Assembly (NCBI RefSeq): GCF_040869045.1
Contig: NC_090320.1
Location: 237,058,978 to 237,122,977 of the forward strand
DNA length: 64,000 bases
Direction: 5' to 3'
Origin: Eurosta solidaginis
Lineage: Eukaryota; Arthropoda; Insecta; Diptera; Tephritidae
Positions within the stretch are counted from its first letter, which is position 1; every line of letters begins with the position of its first letter. Shown piece by piece: positions 21,168-32,640 of the stretch. A program made the translations under genes and the position numbers. The notes under the pieces are model-generated. The model ran no database searches, was not told the DNA's origin, and saw only the letters and a list, made by a program, of their open reading frames with translations.

Positions 21168-22370
21168 CCACAATTCGCGAGGAGGATGGACGCTAGAGAG
21201 TCAAACTGCCATTCAAATCGGAATTTCCAGCCAATCTAACACTCGGTCATTCACGACCCGCAGTACAACAGCAGTATATCAGCATCGAGCGCACATTCGA
21301 AAGAAAACCCGAGTTAAGCATCAAATATTTTGAAGTCCCTAATGAATATTTAACCATGGATCACATGGAACCGCCTCCCAACAAGAGATAACTAGAGATA
21401 GTAAATATCTATCATTTTATCTACCCCATCATGCTGTCATAAAACCCGACAACAAAACCACAAAAGTGCGAGTCGTCTTCAACGCATAAAAAATATCACA
21501 TTCTGGCAACTCGTTGAACGACGTGCTTCATACAGGCCCCATACTACAAAATGACCTAATGCTCGTTATACTTAAATGGCGACTTTATAGGTTTGTTTTT
21601 AACGGCGATATTGAGGAAATATATCGCCAAATACTCATCCATGAAGAAGATAAAGATTTTCATTGAACCGTTTTTCGGAAACACCCAACTCTGCCGATAG
21701 AAGATTTTCGACTGAAAACAGTTACTTTTGGTGTAAATTGCGTGCCATATTTGGCAATTCGAACCCTACACCAACTCGCCAACTACTGTCAAGACGAATA
21801 TCCTCTCGCTAAAAACATTTTATTAAATGAAACATATGTTGACGATATTTCGTCAGGCGGTCATAATATTCAGTCCACTTTCAGCTGCATAACTAAGTTA
21901 TCGAAGCTTTAGAATCGGCATGGTTCCCTTTGAGAAAGATGTCGGCAAATCACCCTGAAATTTTAAAAACCGTTCCCGACCCTGTTTTGCTAGGAGTCAA
22001 TTTTCTTAAATTTCACGATTCGAGTTCCACGAAAACCCTTGGAATTCAGTGGAACGCGCTAACCGACACCTTCACCTATACGTATGATCCACCATCAGCA
22101 GAAAACACGACTACAAAAAGACAGATTTTATCAGCAATTGCGAAACTATTTGACCCCGCAGGATGGCTATCGCCAATAATGATTCTTGCGAAAATGTTGC
22201 TGCAACAAGGAACGGATTGAGACAAAGACGTGAAGCCCAAAGCTCTTCAAAAATGAACCTCAATTTACGAAAACTTACCTTATATCAGAGAAATTAAAAT
22301 TCCTAGGTGGGTACAGTATTCCCCCTATAAACTCATCCAGCTGCATGGATTTTCCAATGCTTCGGAAAAA
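21168..22370 (+). pseudogene. BEL/Pao reverse transcriptase (heavily broken)
   Basis: Recognisable pieces in several frames: LPFKSEFPANLTLGHSR at about 21205, LDHM-like TMDHMEPP at about 21355, FNGDIEEIYRQI at about 21600, the catalytic YVDDISSGG at about 21835, and LGIQWN then DPAGWLSP at 22040-22180. Stops interrupt every frame, for example at 21908 and 22218. Confidence 0.8.
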
Positions 22371-22375
22371 GCATT

Positions 22376-23740
22376 TTGTGCCTGTGTATATTTACCCATG
22401 AAAATAGTTTTTCATCCCATTTTCTAGCTGCTAAAAGCAAAGTATCACCCCTTCAAACCGTGAGTCTTCCACGGTTGGAACTCTGTGGAGCAGTCTTACT
22501 CTCCAAATTAGTGAAACAGCTGCGAAGTGAGCTGAATCTACCCCAACACGACCTCGTTCTCTGGTGCGATTCTGCCATCGTACTGGCACCCCATACCTGG
22601 AAAACGTACGCCGCCAACAGGACATCGGAAATTATTAAAAACGTTGACAAAGCAAGTTGGAGACACGTTTCCAGCAACGATAACCCAGCGGATTTGGGCA
22701 CTCGAGGCTGCAAGCCTCAGAAATTAGTCGAATATCCATTAAGGTGGGAAGGACCTAATTGGCTTATAAATCCATCATCTTCATTTCCAAAGGATATATC
22801 TCACCACCCAACTCCTCCCGAACAACGACATGTGGAGGTATTCCACACCCTGCAGGAAGACAAGAGAGATATACTCGACCGGTTTTCATCGTTTTCTCGA
22901 TCGCTTAGAGTCGTGGCCTATATGTTACGTTTTATACGGAAATCTAAGAAACTGAAAGTTCCAGCCACGCTCAACCTCACCCACGCCAAAGTGAATGATG
23001 CCAGAATCAAAATCATCATTCAAACTCAACGGAATTATTACGACGAGACGATAGAACTGCTTCAAACGGCGCGATCCTTACCCAAAAAGAACACACTTCT
23101 GAGATTAAACCCTATGTTAGATGACTCAGGAATCATGCGATTTTCCGGAAGATTAGCCTATGCCACATGTAGCTTTAATGAGCGGCACCCAATTATCATA
23201 CCCGAAAACTCTCGATTTTTTTCTCTTCTGTTGGACTTCCTCCATTCGAACCTGCTGCACGCGAAAAACAGCTTATGATCCGAATGGTAGAGCAACAGTA
23301 CTACATTCCACGTTTGAAGCAAAAGGTCAAAAAGCACAGCTTCCACTGCAAAACCTGCACCATCTACAAACGGCAGATGAAAACGCAGATAATGGCAGCC
23401 TTGCCACCTGAGAGGTCAGCATATTCCCATGGATCCCCTGGACTATTTATGGTAAAAACTTCTCCCCTTCGGCGAGCTTCGTATGTGAACGCGTATAAGC
23501 GTGTTCGTCTTTTTTTCCACAAAGGGTGTTCATTTAGAAATGTGCTCTGATCTCACCACGAACGCCTTCAACGCAGCCTTCACCCGATTCACTGGCCGCC
23601 GTAGCCTACCCCATCAGATATTTTCTGACAACGGAAAGACTTTAGTTGGCGCACAACGCGGGTTAGAAAGGGAGTTCACCACGTTCCTCATGGAAGTCGC
23701 TACAGTCGTCGCCGAAAAGTATGCACCTCACAGATTCTCA
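22376..23740 (+). pseudogene. BEL/Pao RNase H and integrase, 3' truncated
   Basis: The frame 22376-23278 carries the RNase H region (LPRLELCGAVLL, then LWCDSAIVL) and the DNPADLGTRG motif of the connection, then the integrase zinc-binding start. Integrase core pieces follow in other frames: HCKTCTIYKRQ at about 23350 and GVHLEMCSDLTT then SDNGKTLVGA (second catalytic Asp) at 23520-23660. The core stops at 23740 against the 3' LTR; the catalytic Glu region and C-terminus are deleted. Confidence 0.8.
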
Positions 23741-24155
23741 TGTTGAAGACATGATCCAGTTTGGGACTAAGTCCGCCCCCTCCATCTGGCAACACCCGGC
23801 CATTGCGGCCAAGTTCACATGTGTTGCTGTGCTTGCCGACCACCACCGCACTCACTCTCAAGTCAGTTTATTTGTGCAGTTTTCTCGCTAACCGCGATCG
23901 CGCAGGTTTTAAATATTTCAACAAATAAATTTTTTATAACTTTGCTTATCTTTGGAAAGTTTTTAATTTTGAATCAAATATATACATATTTCACTAAACC
24001 CGTTCCCCCCTTTTAATTGGTAAACAGTACATAGTGCTAGTGCATAGTGAATTTTATACACTAATCTTACTTCATTTGATGGTGTAATTGGTCTTGACTT
24101 ATTGAACAAGGTGCATGTGTCTATTAATTTAAAAAAAAAACACAATAACACATGA
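23741..24155 (+). repeat. BEL/Pao 3' LTR (right boundary uncertain)
   Basis: Begins TGTTGAAGACATGATCCAG and matches the 5' LTR for about 133 bp. Beyond 23873 there is no partner because the 5' LTR is interrupted. The right end lies somewhere before 24198. Confidence 0.7.
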
Positions 24156-24197
24156 TTTTGGTAAGGAGATTATACTATTTGTATCTTGAGAGGATGT

Positions 24198-24949
24198 TAG
24201 TCACTTACGACTGCATGCGAAAAACGTCCCACAAAATCTAGAAGAAGCATTCTCAAAAATGATTGGTACCATAAATGGAGTGTTTGCAGACCCTAACGAA
24301 GCACTACCATACAACACAAACGTCGTGGCAACGACTCGCCCTACAAACGAAGACCCCGTGTATTCAAGGCTATACCCGTACCCATTAGGCGTCTCGGATT
24401 TCGTAAACAAGGAAATTCGAGAACTGCTAGCAAACGGCATTATTCGTCCATCCAGGTCACCATATAATAATCCCATATGGGTGGTTAAAAAGAAAGGCCT
24501 TAAGGAAACTGGGCAAGAAAAAAAGCGGATGGTTATAGATTTTCGAAAGCTTAACGAAAAAACCGTCAGGAATAAATATCCAATCCCGGATATCACGGAA
24601 TTTTTATCAAACCTAGGTGGAAGTAAATTTTTTACGACCCTTGATTTGAAATCTGGTTTCCATCAGATCAAACGTAAAAAATGGAAAATATGAATTTTGT
24701 AGATTGCCGTTCGGTCTAAAGAATGCTCCCAGCATTTTCCAGAGGGCAATAGACGATGTGTTGAAAGAACACATAGGAAGCAAATGTTTTGTCTATATGG
24801 ATGATGTCATTATATTTTCCAAATACGAAGAACAGCATTTGGCTGATGTGGAAGTGATTTTAAGAAGTTTATTCGAAGCCAACATGAGAGTGTCAGCTGA
24901 AAAATCAAAATTTTTCAGAACCGAAGTGGAATTCCTGGGTTTTTTTTAA
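24198..24949 (+). pseudogene. Errantivirus reverse transcriptase
   Basis: Palm and fingers are clear: KKRMVIDFRKLN, TTLDLKSGFHQI (first catalytic Asp), PFGLKNAPSIFQRA and YMDDVIIFS (catalytic Asp pair at about 24799). A frameshift near 24690 separates the two halves and a stop falls at 24947-24949. The region upstream of 24198 is interrupted by the BEL/Pao insertion. Confidence 0.88.
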
Positions 24950-25690
24950 TTTCACAGGGCGGAATGAAGACGTGCCCGGATAAAGTGGATGCCATTAGAA
25001 ATTTCCAGGAGCCCACTACTCTGAGGGGCTAAGATCATTTTTGGGTTTAGCGGGGCACTACCGCTGTTTCATTAGAGATTCCGGTAAAATAGCGAAGCCA
25101 CTTACAAGTATAATGAGGGGTGAATATGGCCGAGTTACTGCGTCACAGTCGAAAAAAATCAAAATTGATTTGACTGAGGAACAGAAAAAAGCTTTCACTA
25201 CCTTAAAGGAAATACTAGCATCAGAGGAGATGACACTAACCTACCCTGATTTTAACAAACCGTTCGATTTAACCACGGACGCGTCGTCGCACGCAATAGG
25301 TGCTGTCCTGTCACAAGAGGGGAAACCTATAACAATGATATGCCGTACTTTGACCAGTAGTGAGGAACATTTTGCCACAAACGAAAGAGAGCTGTAGGCC
25401 ATCGTTTGGGCACTTAAAACCCTTAGAAACTACCTGTACGGCGTAACAGATCTTACGGTTCATACAGATCACCAACTTACTTTTGCGGTTTCAGACAGAA
25501 ATCCAAACTCAAAAATTAAAAGATGGAAAGCCTTCTTAGACAAATGTAAGGCGAAATTCATTTACAAACCGGGTAAAGAGAATGTAGTCGCGGATGCATT
25601 GTCCAGCCAACATATGAACGCCCTGGATAATATGAGTACCGAAACAATTCATAGCGAAGTTTCGTCAACTAACACGACTTAAAGAACTCA
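24950..25690 (+). pseudogene. Errantivirus connection and RNase H
   Basis: GLAGHYRCFI, then the RNase H signature TTDASSHAIGAVLSQ at about 25275 (catalytic Asp), TNERELAI-type region with an in-frame stop at 25395-25397, then HTDHQLT and KPGKENVVADALS near 25460-25600. One frameshift and one stop are visible. Confidence 0.85.
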
Positions 25691-25759
25691 TAAAGCAGTG
25701 AACTGCTTTCGTAATCAGATACTAGTAGAAGAAGGTATAGAACAAGGAAAAAGAACGTT

Positions 25760-26844
25760 TATAATTTTTGGGAAAAACCAAGCATCTAATCTCGTACAGG
25801 AGTAAAGAGGATTTAATAAGCCTCCTACAAGAAGCGGTAAAAGTGGATGTTGCTAATGCAATATATTGCGACTTACATACACTAGCACAATTTCAGGACA
25901 AACTGGTGTGGAACTTTTTCCAACAATCAAATTTAGACATACGGAAAAATTTGTCAACGACATAGCAGACCCAAAGGAGCAACAAGAAATTATCGCTGCC
26001 GAACATAATCGGGCACATCGAGCGGCCCAAGAGAATGTAAAACAAATATTGGAGGACTATTTTTCCCCCAAAATGGAGAGAAGAGCCAAACAATTTGACT
26101 CCAACTGCCACATATGCTCTCAGGCGAATTACGATGGCCATCCAAAAAAGCAACTTATTGCTCTGAGCACATTCCCACATATTGTGGGGAGATCCTCGAC
26201 ATCGACATATTTTCAACGGGCTCCAACTATTTCTTAACTTGCATTGATAAGTTTTCAAAATTTGCTATAGTACTGTCCTTAAAGTCTAGGACAATAGTAG
26301 ACGTAAAGCCACAGCTTATCCAGCTACTCAACATGTTTTCAGGTACAAAAACCATTTACTGTGACAATGAAAAGTTACTGAATTCTCATAGTATCAAATC
26401 TAAGCTCAAAAATCATTTTAATATTGATAGCAAATGCCCCACCACTTTATAGTACATCAAATGGTCAGGTAGAGCGATTCCATAGCGCATTGATGGAAAT
26501 ATCGCGATGCCTCAAACTAGATACAAATATGGATGACATTGAAGAAATAATCCTTTTGGCCACAATCAAATACAATATGTCTATTCATACGGTAACGAAA
26601 CTGAATCCTATTACAATTTTGTAGTCAGGCAAAGAAATCACAAGATAAGGAGCTCGAAATGCGTAATAGAAATCGACAAGATAGGGAGTTTGCGGTGGGC
26701 GAGAAAGTATTAGTTAAAAATAATAGAAGACTAGGAAATAAACTGACGCCTCTCTACACTGAAGAGGAGGTCGAAAAAGGTCTCGGCACTGCGGTGCTTA
26801 TAAGAGGGAGGAGGGTCCATAAGGACAACCTTCGCACAAGCTAA
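25760..26844 (+). pseudogene. Errantivirus integrase (broken)
   Basis: HHCC zinc-binding residues (EHNRAH then CHICSQANY) at 26005-26130; core with DIDIFST (first Asp), FLTCIDKFSKF, IYCDNEK (second Asp) and STSNGQVERFHS (Glu region) between 26185 and 26490; C-terminal basic stretch RQDREFAVGEKVLVK at about 26680. Frameshifts near 26110-26220 and 26430 and stops at 26450 and 26622 break the frame. All three catalytic positions are retained in the relic. Confidence 0.85.
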
Positions 26845-26894
26845 GTAACCTATGCCGTTACTAATAGACATTTATTTGTTTTAGGATTTTCTAC

Positions 26895-28221
26895 GATGTT
26901 ATCGGCATCGTTGACGACAGGACAGATAATGGAGTACACTAACGCAAAATACATCCCAGTGGTAGATGGTGACATAATAATCTAAGAAAATTTCGGACAC
27001 ATCAAGCATATCACCAACCTAACTCTTTATGAACTGCTACGAGACGAAACGTTTAACTCCACAGATCATTTCCCCCAATCGCACATGAAGAAAATATTAC
27101 AAGCAGATTGATAAATACTCACCATAGGCAAGCGAGAAGTTTAAACGCTCTCGGGATATTATTAAAATATATTACTGGCAGAACTTAACACCATCGATTT
27201 CGACAGACTAAGTAGCACAGAGGAACAATTAATCGACTCACAGTTCAGGCAGTTCATTATTAATACGGAGGTACAAAAAGAAATTAACAGCCTTACTATC
27301 ACAGTGAATAAGATTCTAAAGCAAGCAAAGCAAAGAGAAATAGACCCAGGTTACCTTTACGACATTCTTATAGCCAGAAATAGGGCAATGATAACAGAGT
27401 TAGATAACTTCTCGTTACGCTCGTTAAAATTGGAACATTCAATCCTATTCTTTTGGATAACTCCGAGATAAATGCAATAATCAAAACAAAAGACTTCACA
27501 AACCTCACGATAGCCGATATCATACCATTAGTTAAGATTAAAATAGTCCAATATAATAACGTAATATACTTTTTAATGAAGTATTCTATACCTAGATTTA
27601 GACGTAAAAAAATTCGAATTTTTCCAGTAGCCCATGACCACCAAATTCTACATTTGCAAGAACCCACCTTAGCTACATGCGACAACCAAACACCTCAGCT
27701 ACATCATGCGCTCTACATCTAATGACACGCAACACAACCAACTGTGGAACAACATACAACAATCTTGCACCTATTACATCGATACGTGACGGTTTGATTG
27801 TTATTAACGAACAGACGGCAGTCATAGAAGAAAACCACGAAGCTCCAATTACAGTCAAGGGAACTAACCTAGTGGCCTTCGATAAAAAGGTGAAAGTTAA
27901 TGGCACCCTATTTTTTAACGAAAATTCCACGACGCCTTTAAAACATGAAACACCATGGTCCCCAGATATCAACCTGACACAGCACATATAAATTCTGAGC
28001 GCACCTTACCTTCGCCACGTAAATCAGCAAAACCTTCAGCACATTAAACATTTGCAACAGGGCGTCAAATGCAATAACCTGGTGAGTTTCGCTGCTTTGG
28101 GAACCCTACTCAGGAATGCTCGCATACGCATTTCACAGAGCAGCTGTTAACAGAAAGAAAACGTCTTTAGCCAAAGCCATTATTGAAAACGCCACCACAA
28201 GGTCCGCGGACGTCGCTCACT
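26895..28221 (+). pseudogene. Errantivirus env-like region (broken)
   Basis: Located where insect errantiviruses carry env. Short frames at 27453-27722 and 27677-27991 and intervening segments encode a protein rich in N, T and I, with several stops (for example near 26983, 27108 and 27470). The end of the region would hold the membrane-proximal part, and it also has stops. Placement is by position and composition; no fusion or cleavage motif is clearly kept. Non-functional. Confidence 0.6.
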
Positions 28222-28233
28222 TAGAAGAGGAAG
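28222..28233 (+). promoter_or_regulatory. Polypurine tract
   Basis: The purine run AGAAGAGGAAG directly abuts the 3' LTR, as expected for the plus-strand primer. Confidence 0.7.
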
Positions 28234-28706
28234 AGTTATCATAAGTTTGTTCCCACGTATGTCATTAACCAATTGCCACAGTTGCCTTTCCAGCCTTCGC
28301 CCAGGTCAATCACATTCAGCCAAATTACGACAACAGGCCACTTCATGCAACTAGCTATATCAGCCGAAATGCGATCACACGGTATGATCGCATATCGTGG
28401 TTGGCACACGTCGCTGTGTCAGCAAAGCAATAGCTATTGCTATCGACTGTGGTCACTGCGCTATGACAACTTCACAAGCGCCACAATTCTCTTCATCATG
28501 TTTAGCTGCATCAGCAAAAGCAGCCATTACAACATCATCAGTTAAACATCGTTAGCGCGACGATTATGTCAACGTCGCTAGCCGCCAGCAGAGCACCAGC
28601 AGCGTTACACGGCGACATCGTGGGCTAGGTGGACAGTTAGGGTAGCTAGTAAGATTCAGTTCTAAATGTAGCTCAATAAAGCACACAAGTGCAATGAAAA
28701 TTAAGT
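28234..28706 (+). repeat. Errantivirus 3' LTR
   Basis: 473 bp, with about 15 single-base differences from the 5' LTR and no indels. TSD TATA follows at 28707-28710. Confidence 0.92.
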
Positions 28707-28710
28707 TATA

Positions 28711-29345
28711 GCAAGGAAGCTAGCAATATATTACTAGTGTTTTCATTATAAGTTACTTAATCTTATCTGAATGTATACATCCGAACCGACTTTCATTTAA
28801 AGTGCTTATTTATGTGTATTTCTATTATGAAAAGCTTTTTAGTGCATCAGTGTTCCTTGCATCAGCTTCCGTTTGGAATCGGCATAAAACATATATATAT
28901 GTCCGATCTGCCAATTTGTAGTGAAAATCAAAAGGGAGCAAGACGCAAATTCGAAGAGAAGTTCGGCCTAAATCTTCTTGGAGATAAATCGCGCCAAAGC
29001 ACTAATTATTATTTTTTTTCTTTTTAATTTTTAATGTAATGCGTTAAAGTAATACAAATTCTACATCAGTTGAACAAATAGCTTTTGTTCTACCAAAATA
29101 ACAAATTCAAGGTTGTTATGTTTATTCCAGCAAAATGAAATTAGTGCGTATATTCTATTATTTTTCAAATGAAAATTTAATTGTGCTTAATTGTTCGTTT
29201 CTATATTTGTACAGCTGAAGTGTGGTATTACCTTCACATAGGTTAACCCTTTCACGCATATGCGACACCGGTGTCCCAAAAATATTTCCTTGCATAGCAA
29301 GAAGACTGTCAATATTTTACTAGTATTTTCGTTATAAGTTACTTA
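28711..29345 (+). repeat. R2 - truncated SINE - R2 chain
   Basis: R2 end 28711-28815 (continues the copy split at 14730), SINE body 28816-29030, then R2 29085-29345. Same module order as at 10870-11570. Confidence 0.8.
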
Positions 29346-29392
29346 ATCTCAGAATTTATATTAATAGTTAACTTCAGGGAATTCATCAACAT

Positions 29393-29990
29393 AAACAAGT
29401 AAGGAAGGCTGAGTTCGGGTGTAACCGAACATTACATACTCAGCTAAGAGCTTGGGAGCTAAAATTGTCTTTCTTATGGATACATACAAATGGTAATACT
29501 AAAAAGTGGAGCAACTTGCCTTTGCTATCTTTCTTCAGGTATCAATTCGTTTTATTTAAATGATTTTCCGTACGCCGCCGCCGATTGTCAAAAGTTTCGG
29601 TGCTTCGGTGGTGGCGTTCGGCGCGTTACTATATTCTACTAATTTAAGACTCTGGGCCGTTTATTGTTCAAGTCGAAAGTTGGTCCGGTGTGTCCGTAAG
29701 GGGTATCAACGGAACCGCATCACAGCCAGTAATAAGAATCCAATTGCGAAATTTAACTCTTTCTAACCGTTCAAAAGTTATTTAAAAAAAAAACCAGCTC
29801 ACCGAAAATTTAGGGAAAAGTTTGTGTTCAAACAGACAGACGGACATGGCTAAACAAACTCAGCTCCTGATAATTTCAGCATAGTTATTGATGGGTCTAT
29901 CTTTTATCATTTAAGGATTGGCATCATTCGATTTCGGACCAAGCTTATTATACCATTTCATTGTCATGAAAGGTATACAAAAAATTACTT
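29393..29990 (+). repeat. DINE-1-like repeat, short variant
   Basis: The 5' end ACAAGTAAGGAAGGC, then the GTTCGGGTGTAACCGAAC stem, matches the two long copies. A GACAGACGGACATGGC microsatellite follows at about 29838. The 3' end is different (ATACCATTTCATTGTCATG, then AAAGGTATAC), which forms a hairpin. A shared 5' end with alternative 3' parts suggests related subfamilies. Confidence 0.7.
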
Positions 29991-29994
29991 GGTG

Positions 29995-30250
29995 GGATCT
30001 ACCTCCCGGGAGATTTAAGAGCTTCCCTTTAAATGTTTTCCTGCAAATTGGCGAAAGATCCCGACCTACATGTTTTATGCCGACTCCGAACAGCATCTGA
30101 AAGGCAGATGAATTTTCACTTTCATGACAGAAATACACTCGGAATATTTCCCAAAGCACTACCGATTTCGATGTTGCTTTGCGCGGAGCTTGAATCCAAA
30201 ACCCAAGGTGTCGCGCTGCGTATTTATATTTTTGCAAGTGTTTTAATTGT
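29995..30250 (-). repeat. tRNA-SINE body, minus orientation
   Basis: Reverse complement of the SINE body: CTTCCCTTTAAATGTTTTCC, GACCTACATGTTTTATGCCG, GGCAGATGAATTTTCAC, TGACAGAAATACAC. The tRNA head is not found. Confidence 0.75.
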
Positions 30251-30349
30251 TCTACGCATGATAAGGGGTTATTGGTTAGATCCAGCACTGTCATTTTGAG
30301 AGTTTGGTTTACAGTTATTATCAAGACTATAGTTGTGATTAAGGTAAAG

Positions 30350-31555
30350 TATCACGCGCTCAACGCTTTTATTTAATTGCTTGATCAACGCCCTAGATTG
30401 ATGAGGAGTATGATGAGTAGTACCTAGGACTTACCTAATTATTTTCTAGCTTTTAGTATTATTATTACTTAATGTAAGTATTATTTTCAATAAAACCGTT
30501 TAAATTTATTTAATTGCCTATTATTTCTTATTCTATTTAAGTAGTTCATTTAGTGACTCTTTATTAAAAGGATTCTTTACTCGACTCGGCGCCACGTATG
30601 ATTGTCCCTCCTCGAACTCCAAAGTATTTTGATGTCACTTCTACCGGACTGTATATAATATTTGTTCCAAATATGAGCCTAATCGGACCACAAATACGAT
30701 TTTTTTGAATATCTCGATACCTGCGCCACCTAGCGGCGATTTCTTTCTATTCATGTATGTATTATGTGTTCCAAATATGAGCCAAATCGGAAAATAAATA
30801 CAATTTTTTTGAATATCGCGATCTTTGCCCCACCTAGCGGCAATTTTTTCATAGGTCGTATTCTATTCCTGTATGTATTATGTGTTCCAAATATGATCCC
30901 AATCGGACCACAAATACGATATTTTGAAATATTTCGATCCTTACGCCACCTATCGGAGTTTTTTTATTAATTATTATATTAATTTGTTGTCTTCGAGATA
31001 TATATATTGTATATTTTACAAGTGATATTAAATTAAATAATTATACATAGAAAACGAGTAAATTAGAAAAAACAAAGTTCATAGACCGTATAGCCGACTA
31101 TTTCAAAACCCATGACGGTTTAACATCAGCGATCCACACATTGAAGGCTTAAAGGTTTAACGCATCAGACCATCAATGCACTTTGCAAGTTTTTATTTAT
31201 AACTCGTTTTCTACTCTTTGTTGTTTATATTCTTTACCACCGTCAATTGAGTGCGTCAATTAGGTGCTATTATCTCTTTAGACGAGAATTTTTTTTGCAG
31301 CCCATGTGGTTTTCCGTCAAGCTCTTGCTTTTGTTAGGATTCCAGGGTACTTTTTCCTTAGACTGAAAGTATATAATGTTATGTTTTAGTTTTATATATT
31401 ATGGAGTTTTTTTTATCTTATTATTGCATTGTCATGGGGTTCTGAACTAGATTCCATGTTTCAAGCTTGTAGCTTATCGGGAAGTTACTTAAATATAATT
31501 ACAAAATTCGTTCACAACGACATGTCAAGTCAAGCTAAATAAAACCGTCTAAAAA
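30350..31555 (-). mobile_element. Foldback-type element, copy 2 (minus, interrupted)
   Basis: On plus: tail module 30350-30513 (GCGCTCAACGCTTTTATT to AATAAAACCGTTTAA), reversed unique module 30514-30650, three reversed minisatellite units to about 30965, ~440 bp of other sequence, then the reversed head 31415-31550 ending AAATAAAACCGTCTAA. The internal ~440 bp (30966-31410) is not seen in the other copies. Confidence 0.75.
30966..31410. other. Unassigned segment inside foldback copy 2
   Basis: AT-rich, noncoding, no match found elsewhere in the window. It may be an insertion or a lineage-specific internal part. Confidence 0.4.
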
Positions 31556-31569
31556 ACCAAGGCAATAAT

Positions 31570-32640
31570 GAACGCATTAACAACGAGGAAGTAATAAATT
31601 AGGAATTTTGCTTCCTGTTGGAGTTACAAAAAGAAACAAATGAGCTGAGTTATGAAAAGATTAATCTGCACCTTTCAACTTTAACTTGGAAACACTCAGT
31701 CAAGTTTTTGGAAACTAGGTTCACAAGAACATGGAATGAAACGAGCAGACAGGCGAACTTGCAAAAGGCACGGCACTACTGGAGGCTGCGGGGGCGGTCG
31801 AGATCAATCGTCCACTTACTTCAATCAAATGAAACACTTGTAGCAAATTTAAAGAGCTAGCAGTCTCCAACTGGTACTCCTCGGACACCTGCAAGATAAA
31901 CAAGCAAACATGGCCGAATTACGAAGTAAGAGAACAGAGGACCTACTAAATAGGTCAAGGAAAGAAATTTGTATGATCACTGCCGCAATCAAAGGTCACT
32001 GGCCGCTTGGCGTGCATGCTGAGAGAATGGGGATCCCTTTTAGTAGCATTTGCAGGAAACAGTCGCGCACTACGTGTGCAGATTCCCAGCTCTAGCACAC
32101 ACTAGGTTTCTAACTATGGGCAGTTAGATACTTCTTTATACTGCTAGAACTTAAGGATGTAGCCAAAACCTCTGTAAAATATATCAGCAGGATCATTGGT
32201 TCTACGAGAAATGTGCACCAAAATGGCGTCCAGCGCACTACTTGGGCTCAGATCAGATCAGCAACCAATCGTAAAAGATGCATAGGTTAGTCTCGTTTAC
32301 GATTGTGTTGGTTGATATCAGCGGCGGGCCGATCGTTAACAGACCTCGTGATATGGCCTATAGGTTTTTTGCCTTGGGGACTCCATCATTCTTACCCTTT
32401 TATCTTTTATCCCAGACAGGACAGACTATTGTGAACTAACAAGTGAGCAAACTCCATCTCAGTTATTCATGTGGAACAGTGAACTAAATAGTTAACTGGT
32501 TTATGAATGTACTGAGTTTTAGGTAAGCCAAAAGTCTAAGCTGAATAATCGCAGTATTGACTTCCAAACGGAAATTGTTGCGTTGAAGGATGCGGTGTAC
32601 AAAATGATGTACAATGCCCCCGGTTAGACAGTTTGACATG
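31570..32640 (+). pseudogene. Degraded non-LTR fragment (C-terminal region)
   Basis: At 31910-32095 a frame with LLNRSRKEICMITAAIKGHWPLGVHAERMGI resembles the segment after RNase H in Jockey/R1-like polymerases (usually GHCPLxxHxxRMG, followed by a zinc knuckle); the knuckle cysteines are mostly lost. Nearby, LLELKDVAKTSVKYISRI at about 32140 fits the C-terminal tail. The rest is unrecognised. Confidence 0.5.

Larger units (their letters stand above)
17090..24155 (+). mobile_element. BEL/Pao-type LTR retrotransposon nested in the errantivirus
   Basis: Paired LTR starts, TGTTGAAG(G/A)CATGATCCAG, lie at 17090 and 23741 in the same orientation. Between them are gag, CCHC-like, protease, reverse transcriptase, RNase H and integrase regions in BEL/Pao order. 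The element is inactive: the 5' LTR is itself interrupted at 17229, pol has many stops, and integrase stops at the 3' LTR junction. The exact 3' end is not resolved (errantivirus coding resumes by 24198), and no clear target duplication was found. Confidence 0.85.
14731..28706 (+). mobile_element. Gypsy/errantivirus-type LTR retrotransposon (degenerate, nested)
   Basis: Both LTRs are exactly 473 bp and the flanks carry a TATA target duplication (14727-14730 and 28707-28710), the known target of insect errantiviruses. In order: primer site, gag, protease, [nested BEL/Pao element], reverse transcriptase, RNase H, integrase, env-like region, purine tract, LTR. The LTRs differ at about 15 of 473 positions by eye (about 97% identical), so insertion is fairly recent, yet every reading frame except gag is interrupted. 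The layout recalls tephritid yoyo-like and Drosophila gypsy/17.6-type elements. It is defective; no frame repair is implied. Confidence 0.92.

Noticed and set aside
26895..28221. Env-like region as evidence of an infectious virus
   Set aside because: Multiple stops and missing landmarks; the element is a defective genomic copy.
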